Below are positions 1 to 10,728 of a stretch of 64,000 bases of DNA, in pieces. A program made the translations under genes and the position numbers. Source of the stretch: an uncultured Bacteroidota bacterium (GTDB lineage: Bacteria > Bacteroidota > Bacteroidia > Flavobacteriales > Flavobacteriaceae); contig CACDPE010000002.1 of assembly GCA_902554655.1 (NCBI GenBank), forward strand, positions 62,001 through 126,000, given 5' to 3'. Positions within the stretch are counted from its first letter, which is position 1. Every line of letters begins with the position of its first letter. The notes under the pieces were generated by a model, which had not been told where the DNA came from, made no database searches, and saw only the letters and a list, made by a program, of their open reading frames with translations.

Positions 1-2
1 TA

Positions 3-788
3 ATCATTTACGACGATCTTTCTAAACAAGCAGTTGCTTACCGTGAAGTTTCATTATTATTAAGAAGACCACCTGGAAGAGAAGCTTATCCTGGAGATGT
101 TTTTTATCTTCATTCTAGACTTCTTGAAAGGTCAGCAAAGGTTATTAATGATGACGACATAGCAAAAAATATGAATGATCTTCCAGAGCCATTGAAGCCT
201 GTTGTAAAAGGGGGAGGTTCTTTAACAGCGCTACCAATTATTGAAACTCAAGCTGGAGATGTTTCTGCATATATCCCAACTAATGTAATTTCAATTACTG
301 ATGGACAAATATTTTTAGAATCTGACTTGTTCAATTCTGGTGTTCGTCCAGCAATTAACGTAGGAATTTCAGTTTCTAGAGTTGGAGGATCAGCTCAGAT
401 TAAGTCAATGAAAAAAGTAGCAGGAACGTTAAAACTTGATCAAGCTCAGTTTAGGGAATTACAAGCATTTGCCAAGTTTGGATCAGACCTAGATCCAGTG
501 ACTTTGGGTGTTATTGAAAAAGGTATGCGTAACGTTGAAATATTAAAGCAAGCTCAAAATGACCCTTTTACTGTTGAAGATCAGGTTGCAATTATTTATT
601 TAGGATCAAAAAACTTATTAAAATCTGTTCCAGTTGATAAAGTTAAAGAGTTTGAAAAGAAGTTTTTAGAGCTAATGAATTTAAAACACAGAAAAACTCT
701 TGATTTAATAAAAGAAGGAAAATTAACAGATGATGTAATTGCTACTTTAGAAAAAGTTGGTGCTGAAATAAGCTCATCATACGAATAA
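3..788 (+). CDS. atpA: F1F0 ATP synthase subunit alpha, 3' part (5' end outside window)
   Basis: The reading frame is open from base 3, upstream of the track's Met171: [46 protein letters not shown]...[37 protein letters not shown] is classic AtpA. Followed by atpG. Confidence 0.98.
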   Translation: MIYDDLSKQAVAYREVSLLLRRPPGREAYPGDVFYLHSRLLERSAKVINDDDIAKNMNDLPEPLKPVVKGGGSLTALPIIETQAGDVSAYIPTNVISITDGQIFLESDLFNSGVRPAINVGISVSRVGGSAQIKSMKKVAGTLKLDQAQFRELQAFAKFGSDLDPVTLGVIEKGMRNVEILKQAQNDPFTVEDQVAIIYLGSKNLLKSVPVDKVKEFEKKFLELMNLKHRKTLDLIKEGKLTDDVIATLEKVGAEISSSYE

Positions 789-791
789 TTC

Positions 792-1652
792 ATGGCTAAT
801 CTTAAAGAAATAAGAAATAGAATCTCGTCCGTAACTTCTACCATGAAGATTACAAGTGCAATGAAAATGGTTTCCGCAGCTAAGCTTAAAAAAGCTCAAG
901 ATGCTATTACAGCTATGAGACCTTATTCAGAGAAATTAACTGAGTTAATGTCAAATTTTTCTCAAATTATTTCTTCTTCAAGTATTTCTTACTTATCTGA
1001 TAATAGACCAGTGAAAAACATCCTTGTAGTAGTTATTTCATCTAATAAAGGTCTCTGTGGAGCATTTAACTCCAATGTTGTTAAACAATCACTTTTATTA
1101 AAAAATTCTGAAAAGTTTTCCAATGCTAATTTTAGTTATTTAGTTATCGGTAAAAAAGCAAATGATATTCTTTCTAAGACTGAAAATGTAATTGGGAATT
1201 ATAGTTCTATATATGATAATTTAACCTATGAAGAGTCTTCTATAATAACAGAAAAAATTATAGATGAATTTAGCACTGGTAAGTTTGATCATGTTGAGAT
1301 TATTTTCAACAGTTTTAAAAATGCTGCTAATCAAATAATTAAAAATGAACAGTTCCTTCCAATAGTTAGCCCAGATGAGTCTGAGCCACTGTCAGATTAT
1401 ATATTTGAACCTTCAATGGAACAAATTGTTTCAGAGCTTGTTCCAAAATCTTTGAAGATTCAACTATTTAAATCAATAAGAGACTCATTTGCAGGAGAAC
1501 ATGGAGCTCGAATGACAGCCATGCATAAGGCAACTGATAATGCTACAGAATTAAAAGATGATTTGGTTTTAACTTATAATAAAGCTAGACAAGCTGCAAT
1601 TACCAATGAAATTTTAGAAATTGTTTCAGGTGCAGAAGCTTTAAAAGGATAA
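792..1652 (+). CDS. atpG: F1F0 ATP synthase subunit gamma
   Basis: N-term MANLKEIRNRISSVTSTMKITSAMKMVSAAKLKKAQ and C-term ARMTAMHKATDNATELKDDLVLTYNKARQAAITNEILEIVSGAEAL are typical AtpG. Confidence 0.98.
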   Translation: MANLKEIRNRISSVTSTMKITSAMKMVSAAKLKKAQDAITAMRPYSEKLTELMSNFSQIISSSSISYLSDNRPVKNILVVVISSNKGLCGAFNSNVVKQSLLLKNSEKFSNANFSYLVIGKKANDILSKTENVIGNYSSIYDNLTYEESSIITEKIIDEFSTGKFDHVEIIFNSFKNAANQIIKNEQFLPIVSPDESEPLSDYIFEPSMEQIVSELVPKSLKIQLFKSIRDSFAGEHGARMTAMHKATDNATELKDDLVLTYNKARQAAITNEILEIVSGAEALKG

Positions 1653-1661
1653 TTTAACTTC

Positions 1662-2096
1662 ATGAAAGTTAAAATTATTAATAAATCTAATAATCCAATT
1701 CCTAAATACGAGACTTCTCTTTCAGCTGGAATGGATTTACGTGCTTATTTAAAAGGCTCAATAACTTTACATCCTGGAGAAAGAAAGTTAATAAAAACTG
1801 GGTTATACATCGAATTGCCCGAAGGTTGTGAAGCACAAGTAAGGCCTAGAAGTGGTTTAGCCTTTAAAAATGGAATTACTGTTTTAAATTCACCTGGTAC
1901 TATTGATGCTGATTATAGAGGAGAGTTAGGGGTCATTTTAATTAACCATTCTAACGAAAATTTTATTGTCAAAAGTGGAGACAGAATAGCTCAGTTAGTA
2001 ATATCAAAATTTGAAAGAGTAGAATGGGAATCCACAGAAAAAATAAACTCAACACTGAGAGGGTCCTCTGGGTTTGGCAGTACTGGAAGTAATTAA
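1662..2096 (+). CDS. dut: dUTP diphosphatase
   Basis: dUTPase motifs AGMDLRA, RPRSGLA, GTIDADYRGELGVIL, GDRIAQLV, RGSSGFGSTG. Confidence 0.97.
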   Translation: MKVKIINKSNNPIPKYETSLSAGMDLRAYLKGSITLHPGERKLIKTGLYIELPEGCEAQVRPRSGLAFKNGITVLNSPGTIDADYRGELGVILINHSNENFIVKSGDRIAQLVISKFERVEWESTEKINSTLRGSSGFGSTGSN

Positions 2097-2108
2097 TATC
2101 TTCACGGG

Positions 2109-2864
2109 ATGCGTTTTTTGTATCTACTTATATTGATTTCATTAATAGGTTGTGGTACTACAAAAGAAAAAGCAGTAATTAATAATTCTGTTTTTAAAAA
2201 AAATTTAAGTGTCAAAAAATCAGTTTTTTCTCCCTTCGTTTTTGATAAAATACTTATTTCAAGTAAAGTTAATTTTCAATATAATCAGCAGTTTTTAACA
2301 TTTGATTTAACATCACGAATTGATTCAGGCTCAAAAATTTTATTTTCTGGTAACCTTTTCTTGCCAATTTTTAAAATATTAATAGATAATGATAGAGCAT
2401 ATGGATACGACAGAATAACAAAAAGTTTTTTTGAAAGCTCAGTTGATGATATAAATAAAAAATATAAAATTGTTTTTGGATTAAATGAATTGCAAAATAT
2501 TTTGATTGGAAATCCAATTTTTCCATTTGAAGAAATAAATAAATCAAACAAATTAGCTGTAAATGAGGGACTCTTAATTAACTATAAATATAAAAATTTG
2601 CAATATAAGTTTTTGTTTGATGATAAATTACTAAAGTTAAAAAATCAGTCAATAATTCATTATGAATCAGGAACATCAATACAATTTTTTTATTCTGGCT
2701 CTCTCAACAAAAAGCTCAAAGATATTCCATCTTTAGTTTCGGTTAAAATCAATTATGAAAACGATTTTATTTATTTAAAAATAATTAATAGGTCAATAGT
2801 TTTAGAAAGAGATTTTCCATTCTCATATAAAGTACCAAAAGGTTTTAAAAAAATTAATTTATGA
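2109..2864 (+). CDS. DUF4292-like lipoprotein
   Basis: Lipobox SLIGC at N-terminus; position between dut and an EnvC-like gene; overall DUF4292-like pattern. Confidence 0.75.
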   Translation: MRFLYLLILISLIGCGTTKEKAVINNSVFKKNLSVKKSVFSPFVFDKILISSKVNFQYNQQFLTFDLTSRIDSGSKILFSGNLFLPIFKILIDNDRAYGYDRITKSFFESSVDDINKKYKIVFGLNELQNILIGNPIFPFEEINKSNKLAVNEGLLINYKYKNLQYKFLFDDKLLKLKNQSIIHYESGTSIQFFYSGSLNKKLKDIPSLVSVKINYENDFIYLKIINRSIVLERDFPFSYKVPKGFKKINL

Positions 2865-4054
2865 AAATAAGATCATATATTATCATCATTTTAATGCCTT
2901 TTGTTAGTATTGCTCAAACTCAAAAAATAGAAGATTTAGAAAATGAAAGAAAAGTTTTAAAAAATGAAATATTAGAAATTAATTCATTATTAATTAATAA
3001 TTCTAAAAAAAAGAAAAACGCTTTTAATGATCTAGAAAGTTTAACCTACAAAATAAATAAGACAGAGACTCTAATTAAATTAACAAATGATCAAATTAAT
3101 CTTTTAAATTTTGAGGTAGAAAAAAATGAGGATAAAATAGATAAATTAAATGTAGAAATTATAGCTGCTAGAAAAGATTATTCAGACATGATATTCAACT
3201 CTTACAAAAGTAGACTTAAGGAAAATAGATTGATGTTTCTATTATCTGCAGAAAATTTTTTGCAAGCATTTAAAAGATCACAATATTTTGAACAGTTTTC
3301 TCAGAACAGAAAAGAAATGGCATTATCTATACAAACAAAAGTGGGAACGGTAAAAAAAATTATTGATACTTTAAAAACTAAAATTTCCGTGAAGGACTCT
3401 TTAATTAATTTTAATTTGAGTGAAAAAAAAATATTATCTAATGAAAAAAAAGAACAGAATAATTTAATTAGGTCTTTGAGAAAAAAAGAGAGCGCATACA
3501 AAAAACAAATTAATGATAAACAAAGACAAGCATCGCTTTTAGATAAAGAAATTGATCGCTTAATAAAGGAAGCGATAAAAGAATCAAATATAAATTCTTC
3601 TTTATCAACATTTTCATTAACTCCAGAAGCTAAAGCTTTAGCAGAAAGTTTTTATAAAAATAAAGGCAAGCTTCCTTGGCCAGTTGAGAGAGGAGTAATT
3701 ATTCAAAAATTTGGTTTACAATCACACCCTGTTGTTAAAACAACTAAAATAAAAAGTAATGGAATTGTTATTGCTACAACTAAAAATGCAAACATAAGAT
3801 CAGTGTTTAATGGAAAAGTGCTTTCAATTCTAAAATTTAAAGGTAGCAATTTGACTGTTTTGATTCAGCACGGAAATTACATTAGTGTATATAAAAATTT
3901 ATCAAAAGTATATGTTAATAAAGGACAAAATGTTGAATCATATGATATAATTGGTGAAGTGTTTAGTAGTAATTCTGAATCAAAAACAACCCTGCAGTTT
4001 AGTATTTTTAATAACACAACTGCACTAGACCCTTATTTATGGATAGCAAAGTAA
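2861..4054 (+). CDS. Murein hydrolase activator EnvC-like, coiled coil plus M23 domain
   Basis: Signal peptide, long coiled coil, C-terminal M23-like domain (LPWPVERGVIIQKFGLQSHPVVKTTKIKSNGI...). Overlaps the upstream gene by 4 nt. Confidence 0.88.
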   Translation: MKIRSYIIIILMPFVSIAQTQKIEDLENERKVLKNEILEINSLLINNSKKKKNAFNDLESLTYKINKTETLIKLTNDQINLLNFEVEKNEDKIDKLNVEIIAARKDYSDMIFNSYKSRLKENRLMFLLSAENFLQAFKRSQYFEQFSQNRKEMALSIQTKVGTVKKIIDTLKTKISVKDSLINFNLSEKKILSNEKKEQNNLIRSLRKKESAYKKQINDKQRQASLLDKEIDRLIKEAIKESNINSSLSTFSLTPEAKALAESFYKNKGKLPWPVERGVIIQKFGLQSHPVVKTTKIKSNGIVIATTKNANIRSVFNGKVLSILKFKGSNLTVLIQHGNYISVYKNLSKVYVNKGQNVESYDIIGEVFSSNSESKTTLQFSIFNNTTALDPYLWIAK

Positions 4055-6828
4055 TTGATAAAAATAAAGTTCGTAAATCCATTGATATTAAAGGTGCAGA
4101 GATGCACAATTTGAAGTCAATTGATCTAAAAATTCCAAAAAAACAATTAGTAGTTATTACTGGGTTGTCAGGGTCAGGAAAATCTAGTTTGGCTTTTGAT
4201 ACAATTTATGCTGAAGGTCAAAGAAGATTTATTGAAAGTCTTTCATCTTATGCCAGACAGTTTTTAGGAAAACTAAATAAACCAAAAGTTAAAACAATAG
4301 ATGGGTTATCACCGGCTATAGCGATAGAACAAAGAGTAAATAACTCTAATCCAAGATCAACTGTAGGAACTTCTTCTGAGATATATGAATATATTAAATT
4401 ATTATATGCTAGAATAGGTAAAACAATATCTCCAGAAACTGGAAATGAAATTAGAAAAGATAATGTTAATAGCGTTTTAGATTTTATTAGATCATTTAAT
4501 GAGGGAGATAAGTTTATAATTATGAGTAATCTTAATCCACCTCAAGATTTTAATGTTGCAGATTTCTTGGCTATATATTCGAGTCAAGGTTTTGCAAGAA
4601 TTGAAATAAACAATAAGATTTTATTAATTGAAGACTTTCAAGAGAGTAAATTCGACAATATTTATTTGGTTATTGATAGATCTATTTTCAGTAAAAATGA
4701 AGATTATCTAAACAGAACAATTGATTCAATTGAAAATGCATTTAATATTGGTAATGGTTCTTTATTAATCAAGAAACTGGATGATAATTCATATCATCAT
4801 TTCACCAAAAAATTTCAAGAAAATGGTACTAATTATATTGAGCCAAATGAACATTTATTTAGCTTTAATAATCCGTTTGGGGCTTGCTCAACCTGTGGTG
4901 GTTATGGCGATATAATTGGAATTGATCCAGATCTTGTGATACCTAACACATCATTATCGGTTTATGATGAATGTGTAGCTCCGTGGAGAGGTCAAAAACT
5001 TAAAAAATATAAACAACTTTTACTAAAAAATGCTCACTTATTTGATTTTCCAATACACAGGCCATATTTTGAATTATCTAAAGATCATAAAGAATTAATT
5101 TGGAATGGAAATGAGCACTTTAAGGGTATTCACTTTTTCTTTAAAAAATTAGAAGAAAAAATGTATAAAATTCAAAACAGAGTAATGTTATCTAGGTACA
5201 GAGGTAGAACACTATGTTCGGATTGTAAAGGGAAAAGATTAAGAAAAGAAGCCAGTTATGTAAAGATTAATGGATTATCAATTACTGATCTTGTTGATAT
5301 GCCTATATCTAAACTTTTAGATTTTTTCAATCAAATAAAATTGACTGGTGAGTCAGTTAAAAAAAGTGAGAGACTATTAAAAGAAATTATAAGTAGATTA
5401 GAATTCGCTAAAAATGTTGGTTTAGGATATTTGACCTTAAATAGAAAATCTAACTCACTCTCCGGAGGGGAAACTCAAAGAATTAATTTAGCCACATCTC
5501 TTGGAAGCGCTCTAGTTGGATCTATTTATGTTCTTGATGAACCTAGTGTTGGTCTTCACCCTGAGGATACTTTAAAATTAATTGAAATCCTGATAAATTT
5601 AAAAAAAATAGGAAATTCAGTATTAGTTGTTGAGCATGATGAAGATATAATTAGAGCTGCGGATCATATATTAGATCTTGGGCCAGGCGCAGGTTCTGAA
5701 GGAGGAAATATTGTTGCACAAGGTAATTTAAAAAACCTACTTAGATCTAATTCCCTTACTGCAAAATATTTGAATAAATCATTAAGTATTGAAGTTCCAA
5801 AGTCTCGTCGAAAAATAAAAAATAAGCTATCACTTTTTGGATGCAGGGAAAATAATTTAAAAAATATTAATGTTGATTTCCCCTTAAATATGATGGTCTG
5901 TGTTACAGGTTTGTCTGGAAGTGGTAAAACAACACTTGTTAAAAATATTTTATTTCCAGGATTATTAAAGAAAAAAGGGATTTTTAAAGAAAAACCTGGT
6001 CAGCATAGTGATATTAAAGGTGATTTTGATGAAATTAATTCAATTGAATATATCGATCAAAATCCAATTGGTCAATCATCAAGATCTAATCCTGCAACTT
6101 ATATAAAAGTATATGATGATATAAGGTCATTATTTGCAAACCAAAAGATATCTAAGCACTATGGCTATAAGCCTAAACACTTTTCATTTAATGTTGATGG
6201 AGGAAGATGTGATGAATGTAAAGGAGAAGGGTCTATAAAAATAGAGATGCAATTTATGTCTGATATTATTCTTCAATGTGAAACATGTAAAGGAAAGAGA
6301 TTTAAAAAAGAAGTTTTGAAAGTTAAATTTGAAAAAATGAATATTGACGATGTTTTAAACTTAACGATTAAAGATGCGTATAATTTCTTTCAAGAAAATA
6401 AACAGAACAAAATAACAAATAAACTCAAAGCTTTACTTGATGTAGGTATGGGATACGTTAAACTTGGACAATCCTCATCTACTCTCTCAGGGGGTGAAGC
6501 CCAAAGAATAAAGTTAGCTTCTTTTTTATTAAAAGGTAGTTGTAAGGAAAAAACACTCTTTATTTTTGATGAACCAACTACTGGCCTTCACTTCCACGAT
6601 ATTAAGAAGCTTATAAAATCATTTAATTTATTGATAGAGTTTGGACATTCAATAATTATTGTTGAACATAACTTAGATTTGATAAAATCATCAGACTACA
6701 TTATTGATCTTGGTCCGCATGGTGGAGATAAAGGTGGAGAATTAGTATTTAAGGGCACTCCTGAACAGTTAATTAAAGACGGGAAGTCTTTATTGGTAAA
6801 TCACCTAAAGCCTAAGCTTTCCGTATAA
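4039..6828 (+). CDS. uvrA: Excinuclease ABC subunit A
   Basis: Walker A GLSGSGKSSLAFDTIYAEGQRR; duplicated ABC signatures NSLSGGETQRINLA and STLSGGEAQRIKLA; zinc-finger cysteines CSTCGG/CSDCKG/CDECKG/CETCKG. Confidence 0.98.
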   Translation: MDSKVIDKNKVRKSIDIKGAEMHNLKSIDLKIPKKQLVVITGLSGSGKSSLAFDTIYAEGQRRFIESLSSYARQFLGKLNKPKVKTIDGLSPAIAIEQRVNNSNPRSTVGTSSEIYEYIKLLYARIGKTISPETGNEIRKDNVNSVLDFIRSFNEGDKFIIMSNLNPPQDFNVADFLAIYSSQGFARIEINNKILLIEDFQESKFDNIYLVIDRSIFSKNEDYLNRTIDSIENAFNIGNGSLLIKKLDDNSYHHFTKKFQENGTNYIEPNEHLFSFNNPFGACSTCGGYGDIIGIDPDLVIPNTSLSVYDECVAPWRGQKLKKYKQLLLKNAHLFDFPIHRPYFELSKDHKELIWNGNEHFKGIHFFFKKLEEKMYKIQNRVMLSRYRGRTLCSDCKGKRLRKEASYVKINGLSITDLVDMPISKLLDFFNQIKLTGESVKKSERLLKEIISRLEFAKNVGLGYLTLNRKSNSLSGGETQRINLATSLGSALVGSIYVLDEPSVGLHPEDTLKLIEILINLKKIGNSVLVVEHDEDIIRAADHILDLGPGAGSEGGNIVAQGNLKNLLRSNSLTAKYLNKSLSIEVPKSRRKIKNKLSLFGCRENNLKNINVDFPLNMMVCVTGLSGSGKTTLVKNILFPGLLKKKGIFKEKPGQHSDIKGDFDEINSIEYIDQNPIGQSSRSNPATYIKVYDDIRSLFANQKISKHYGYKPKHFSFNVDGGRCDECKGEGSIKIEMQFMSDIILQCETCKGKRFKKEVLKVKFEKMNIDDVLNLTIKDAYNFFQENKQNKITNKLKALLDVGMGYVKLGQSSSTLSGGEAQRIKLASFLLKGSCKEKTLFIFDEPTTGLHFHDIKKLIKSFNLLIEFGHSIIIVEHNLDLIKSSDYIIDLGPHGGDKGGELVFKGTPEQLIKDGKSLLVNHLKPKLSV

Positions 6829-8274
6829 AATATTTTTAATCAATTTATTAATTGGTTTTGAAACATTCATGAAATAAATTATTGTAGTATAAATTATTGA
6901 AATTAAAACCGAATCAATAATTATAGACATTATACTGTTGTCAGTTATTTTGAAATTTTGAAAAGTAAAAAACATTACAATAATTATCGAAATTACTTTT
7001 AAACTATTTATAGAGTAAGGACTAATTTTTAATTTATATTTTATAAAAATAATTTTTAAACCTGTAAAAAAGAGTACAACTATAAGTGTTGAAAGGGCAG
7101 CGCCATTAATACCATATATATCAATCAAAATATCATTTAAAAAATAAACTGAAAAAGCCATAAGAATAGAAAAAGGCAGTGTGATTTTGTAGAATTTTGA
7201 AGTTGCTAAAATTGCAGGGCCACAGCCAAAAGACATTAAAATTAATTTACTTATAGAGATCATTAGAACAACCCAAATACCATTTGAATAATCCTTCTCA
7301 ATCATTAAATCGTAAAAAGGTGAAATACTGGAATTAATTAATAAAAAAATTAACCCCGCAACAATTAGTAAATTAATTGAACTAGATGAGTATAATTTTC
7401 TTAATTCATTAAAATTATTTTCATTAAGAGCTTTAGCTACTAAAGGGTTAATTATTTGAAACATAGCACGCCCAGGAATTTCAACAACAGTTGCTATGAA
7501 TACAGCTACCGCATAAAATGCAGTTTGACCTATTGCTTGTTTTTGAGGAATCATAAATTTATCAATATCAATTAAAATGCTTGCAGCAGATCCAGCTAAA
7601 AGAATGTACAATGAATATATTAAAATACTTTTAGTGTTTTTAGGAATAGAAAAAGTGAATTTTGGTAAATACAAACTGAAAGAGTAAAAAATCATGATTA
7701 TAAGTCTTAAATAATAAAGACCAGTTAGCCACCATATAAAATTTTCTTTTGTTATTTGATTTAGATAAACTAGAGTGAGTAAAGTTAAAACTGCTAATCT
7801 TGGAAATATTTCTTTTAAAAAATTTCCAAAAACTGATTTTAGTTGAACCCTAGCCCATGAATAAAATACTTCAAAATACGACGTAGCAAAGGCAACAAGA
7901 AAGATTACCCAAACATAACTTTCAATTATAGGATTTTCAATTGACAAGAACGACGCAATTATATCATGAAACTCAACAACCAAAAACGTAATTGGAATTA
8001 TAGTAATTAGTGGCAGAAAAATGATAGAAGACATAAAGATGTCTTTTTCATTTTTAGTATTAAAAGAACTAAAATATTTTATAATGGTGTGTTGACTTCC
8101 AAAAGAAATCAAAGGTTGAAGAAGGTTTGAGGTAGCTAATAAAAAAACAACTAAGCCATAATATTGTTCCTTTAAAAAAACAGGATAAAAATATAGCGTA
8201 TTAACCCCTCCAATAAGCAATGCAAAAGCTATAATTATAATATTCTTATATGACTGATTAAAAACAATACCCAT
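6805..8274 (-). CDS. Oligosaccharide flippase / polysaccharide biosynthesis membrane protein
   Basis: Multi-pass hydrophobic protein of ~489 aa of MATE/Wzx type, next to glycosyltransferases. Confidence 0.85.
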   Translation of the reverse strand: MGIVFNQSYKNIIIIAFALLIGGVNTLYFYPVFLKEQYYGLVVFLLATSNLLQPLISFGSQHTIIKYFSSFNTKNEKDIFMSSIIFLPLITIIPITFLVVEFHDIIASFLSIENPIIESYVWVIFLVAFATSYFEVFYSWARVQLKSVFGNFLKEIFPRLAVLTLLTLVYLNQITKENFIWWLTGLYYLRLIIMIFYSFSLYLPKFTFSIPKNTKSILIYSLYILLAGSAASILIDIDKFMIPQKQAIGQTAFYAVAVFIATVVEIPGRAMFQIINPLVAKALNENNFNELRKLYSSSSINLLIVAGLIFLLINSSISPFYDLMIEKDYSNGIWVVLMISISKLILMSFGCGPAILATSKFYKITLPFSILMAFSVYFLNDILIDIYGINGAALSTLIVVLFFTGLKIIFIKYKLKISPYSINSLKVISIIIVMFFTFQNFKITDNSIMSIIIDSVLISIIYTTIIYFMNVSKPINKLIKNILYGKLRL

Positions 8275-9548
8275 TATAATTTTGATATAATTTCATCAAT
8301 TTTAATTGTAATATTTGAAGACAAAAATTTATTATTTGTTTTTTGACTATTCACCTTTCCATCTTTATAATCACTAAAGCATTTATAAATATAATTTTTT
8401 AAATCTTGATAGTTGTCATAGCTAAATGACATTCCAGACTTAGTTTCTACTATAATTTTTTCAAGATCACTTCCTTTATTGGAAATTCCTAGAATTTTTT
8501 TTCCAGATGATAAGTAATGAAAGAACTTTCCAGGAACAATATCATCACATCCTTTAACATTTACTGAACAAACAATCAAAACTTCAGAAATACAAATTTC
8601 TTTATTCAAATCTTTTTGGGACATGTAAGAAATAATCTTTCGATTTTCAAGATTTCTAAATTTTTTTGTTTGTAATATTTCAAAATCAATATTACCTATC
8701 AAAACTATTTCAACTAATTCCTTAAATGAATTATCTGTATCGACTAAGTTTTTTAAAACTGTCCATAGCATTTTTGGGTTTTGAATAGCCTTTAAAGATC
8801 CTGCATATAGAATTCGGAATTTATTGTGTGGTTTAGGAGAAATTAATTTATTAAAACCGCTATGTATACAGTAACTGTTTTTATTTATATTTTTAAATTG
8901 AGCTTTTAGAGATTCTGATGTTGTTAGTACAGCATTACTAGATTTAACAATTTCTATTTCTTTTTTTTTATGTTTTTTTTGTGTTGATTTGAACTTGTTT
9001 AATAATTTGTTTTGAAAAAAATTAGACCATGGATCTCTAAAATCCGAAATCCATTTTATTCCATCATTCTTTTTTAATCTCTCGCCAACGTAGTGTAACG
9101 AGTGCGGTGGCCCAGAAGTTATTAAACAATCTAATTGGTTCTTTTTATTATAGTTTGAAATATATTTTATTGATGGTGATATCAAATATTTTCTTGTATC
9201 GGGAAAGAAAAAAAGTTCTCTAATTAGCAGTATAAAATTTGAAATAATGTAATTTAAACTTATATCAGCCTTACTTGATGTTAGCCCATAACTTTCACTT
9301 GGCTTAGAGCTTCTTAAATTTAGAAAATTTGGCAACTCAAATCCTGAAATAAAATTCACTTTTAATTTAGAATCAACGTTTTTTAATAATTCATTATCCA
9401 CAATTGGATACTTAGGATTTTTAAAAGTAAAAATGTGAATATCGTGACCTAACTTTGCAAGCTCATTTGAAAATCTGAGCCATCTTTGAACTCCAGACCC
9501 TCCAGCTGGTGGCCAATAGTAAGTTAATATTCCAATTTTTTTACTCAT
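8274..9548 (-). CDS. Glycosyltransferase (GT4-like)
   Basis: N-term KIGILTYYWPPAGGSGVQRWLRFSNELAKLGHDIHIFT; polysaccharide cluster context. Confidence 0.88.
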   Translation of the reverse strand: MSKKIGILTYYWPPAGGSGVQRWLRFSNELAKLGHDIHIFTFKNPKYPIVDNELLKNVDSKLKVNFISGFELPNFLNLRSSKPSESYGLTSSKADISLNYIISNFILLIRELFFFPDTRKYLISPSIKYISNYNKKNQLDCLITSGPPHSLHYVGERLKKNDGIKWISDFRDPWSNFFQNKLLNKFKSTQKKHKKKEIEIVKSSNAVLTTSESLKAQFKNINKNSYCIHSGFNKLISPKPHNKFRILYAGSLKAIQNPKMLWTVLKNLVDTDNSFKELVEIVLIGNIDFEILQTKKFRNLENRKIISYMSQKDLNKEICISEVLIVCSVNVKGCDDIVPGKFFHYLSSGKKILGISNKGSDLEKIIVETKSGMSFSYDNYQDLKNYIYKCFSDYKDGKVNSQKTNNKFLSSNITIKIDEIISKL

Positions 9549-10719
9549 ATATTTTTATCAGATCTTTTGATACTACACTGTTGTTTAATTTAGAAATAGC
9601 ATCATAACAGTTGTTTTGAATTTTTGAATAAAGCTCCTTGTTTTTAACCATTAAGAGCAAATTTGAAATAAAATCTTCAACATTTTTTTCTTTAAATATT
9701 TTTCCACATTTAAATTTATTAACAAGCTCTGCTTGAGCTATTGAGTCGCTGCATAACAAAGGAATATTAAATGAAATATATTGAAAAATTTTATTGGGAT
9801 AAGTTGTATCGTGATGTTGGTTTCTGTAAAGAGGAGAAAGTCCAATATCAGAAATTAATAAATATTTGTATAAATCCTCTTCCTTTTGCCATCCAATAAA
9901 GTCAACTAAACTTGAAATTTTTAGCTTATCAATTTTGGACTTTATTTTTTGGTCATAAGAACTTTTTCCAATAATTATTAGTTTAATTTCTGGGACCTCT
10001 TTTGCTACAGAAATCATTGAATCTAAAACTGTATCTAAACCTCTTCTTTTGGAAGTATTTCCAATGTATAATAAAACATAATTTTTTGCATACTTTTTCT
10101 TTAACTTTTCATCATACTTTTTATTTTGGTAGAAGCTTTTTCTAACTGTATTTGGATAAACGATAACATTGTCATTTGAAATTTTACATCTTTTTATTAT
10201 CTCTTTCTTTGCTTGATGGGTTACTACAATTACTTTTTCTGCTTTTGAGATATATTCCTCCTCAGCTTTTTTCCATCTTTTAATACTGATTAAAAGCTTT
10301 CCTAAAAAACTATTTACATGTTTGTAAGATTTCATTATCTCATGCCTGTTTTCATGTAAGTCAAGAGTGTATTTCAGTTTATATTTATTACTAACACCAA
10401 CAGCAGCTTTAGCAATTTGTATATCATGAATATGCATCCTATCAATCTTGTTATTAAGAACAAAATCTTTAATTTTTGACTTCATTAAAATTGAGTATAA
10501 AGGAAAATCATTTGCTAGAGCAGATAGTTTATATGTCAATGATGAGCAGTAATATCTTCTAACTTTTATATCATTTATTATCTCACTTTTAATATAATTT
10601 TTTTGATATGATAAACAGAACAAATAAACCTCATGACCATTTTTAATAAGTTCTTCACATTCATTAGTGACCCTTGCATCACTTGGATAAATAGCGTCTA
10701 GAATCATTCCAATTTTCAT
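9541..10719 (-). CDS. Glycosyltransferase family 4-like
   Basis: N-term GMILDAIYPSDARVTNECEELIKNGHEVYLFCLSY; C-term LLISDIGLSPLYRNQHHDTTYPNKIFQYISFNIPLLCSD. Confidence 0.9.
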   Translation of the reverse strand: MKIGMILDAIYPSDARVTNECEELIKNGHEVYLFCLSYQKNYIKSEIINDIKVRRYYCSSLTYKLSALANDFPLYSILMKSKIKDFVLNNKIDRMHIHDIQIAKAAVGVSNKYKLKYTLDLHENRHEIMKSYKHVNSFLGKLLISIKRWKKAEEEYISKAEKVIVVTHQAKKEIIKRCKISNDNVIVYPNTVRKSFYQNKKYDEKLKKKYAKNYVLLYIGNTSKRRGLDTVLDSMISVAKEVPEIKLIIIGKSSYDQKIKSKIDKLKISSLVDFIGWQKEEDLYKYLLISDIGLSPLYRNQHHDTTYPNKIFQYISFNIPLLCSDSIAQAELVNKFKCGKIFKEKNVEDFISNLLLMVKNKELYSKIQNNCYDAISKLNNSVVSKDLIKIYE

Positions 10720-10728
10720 AATAAAAAA

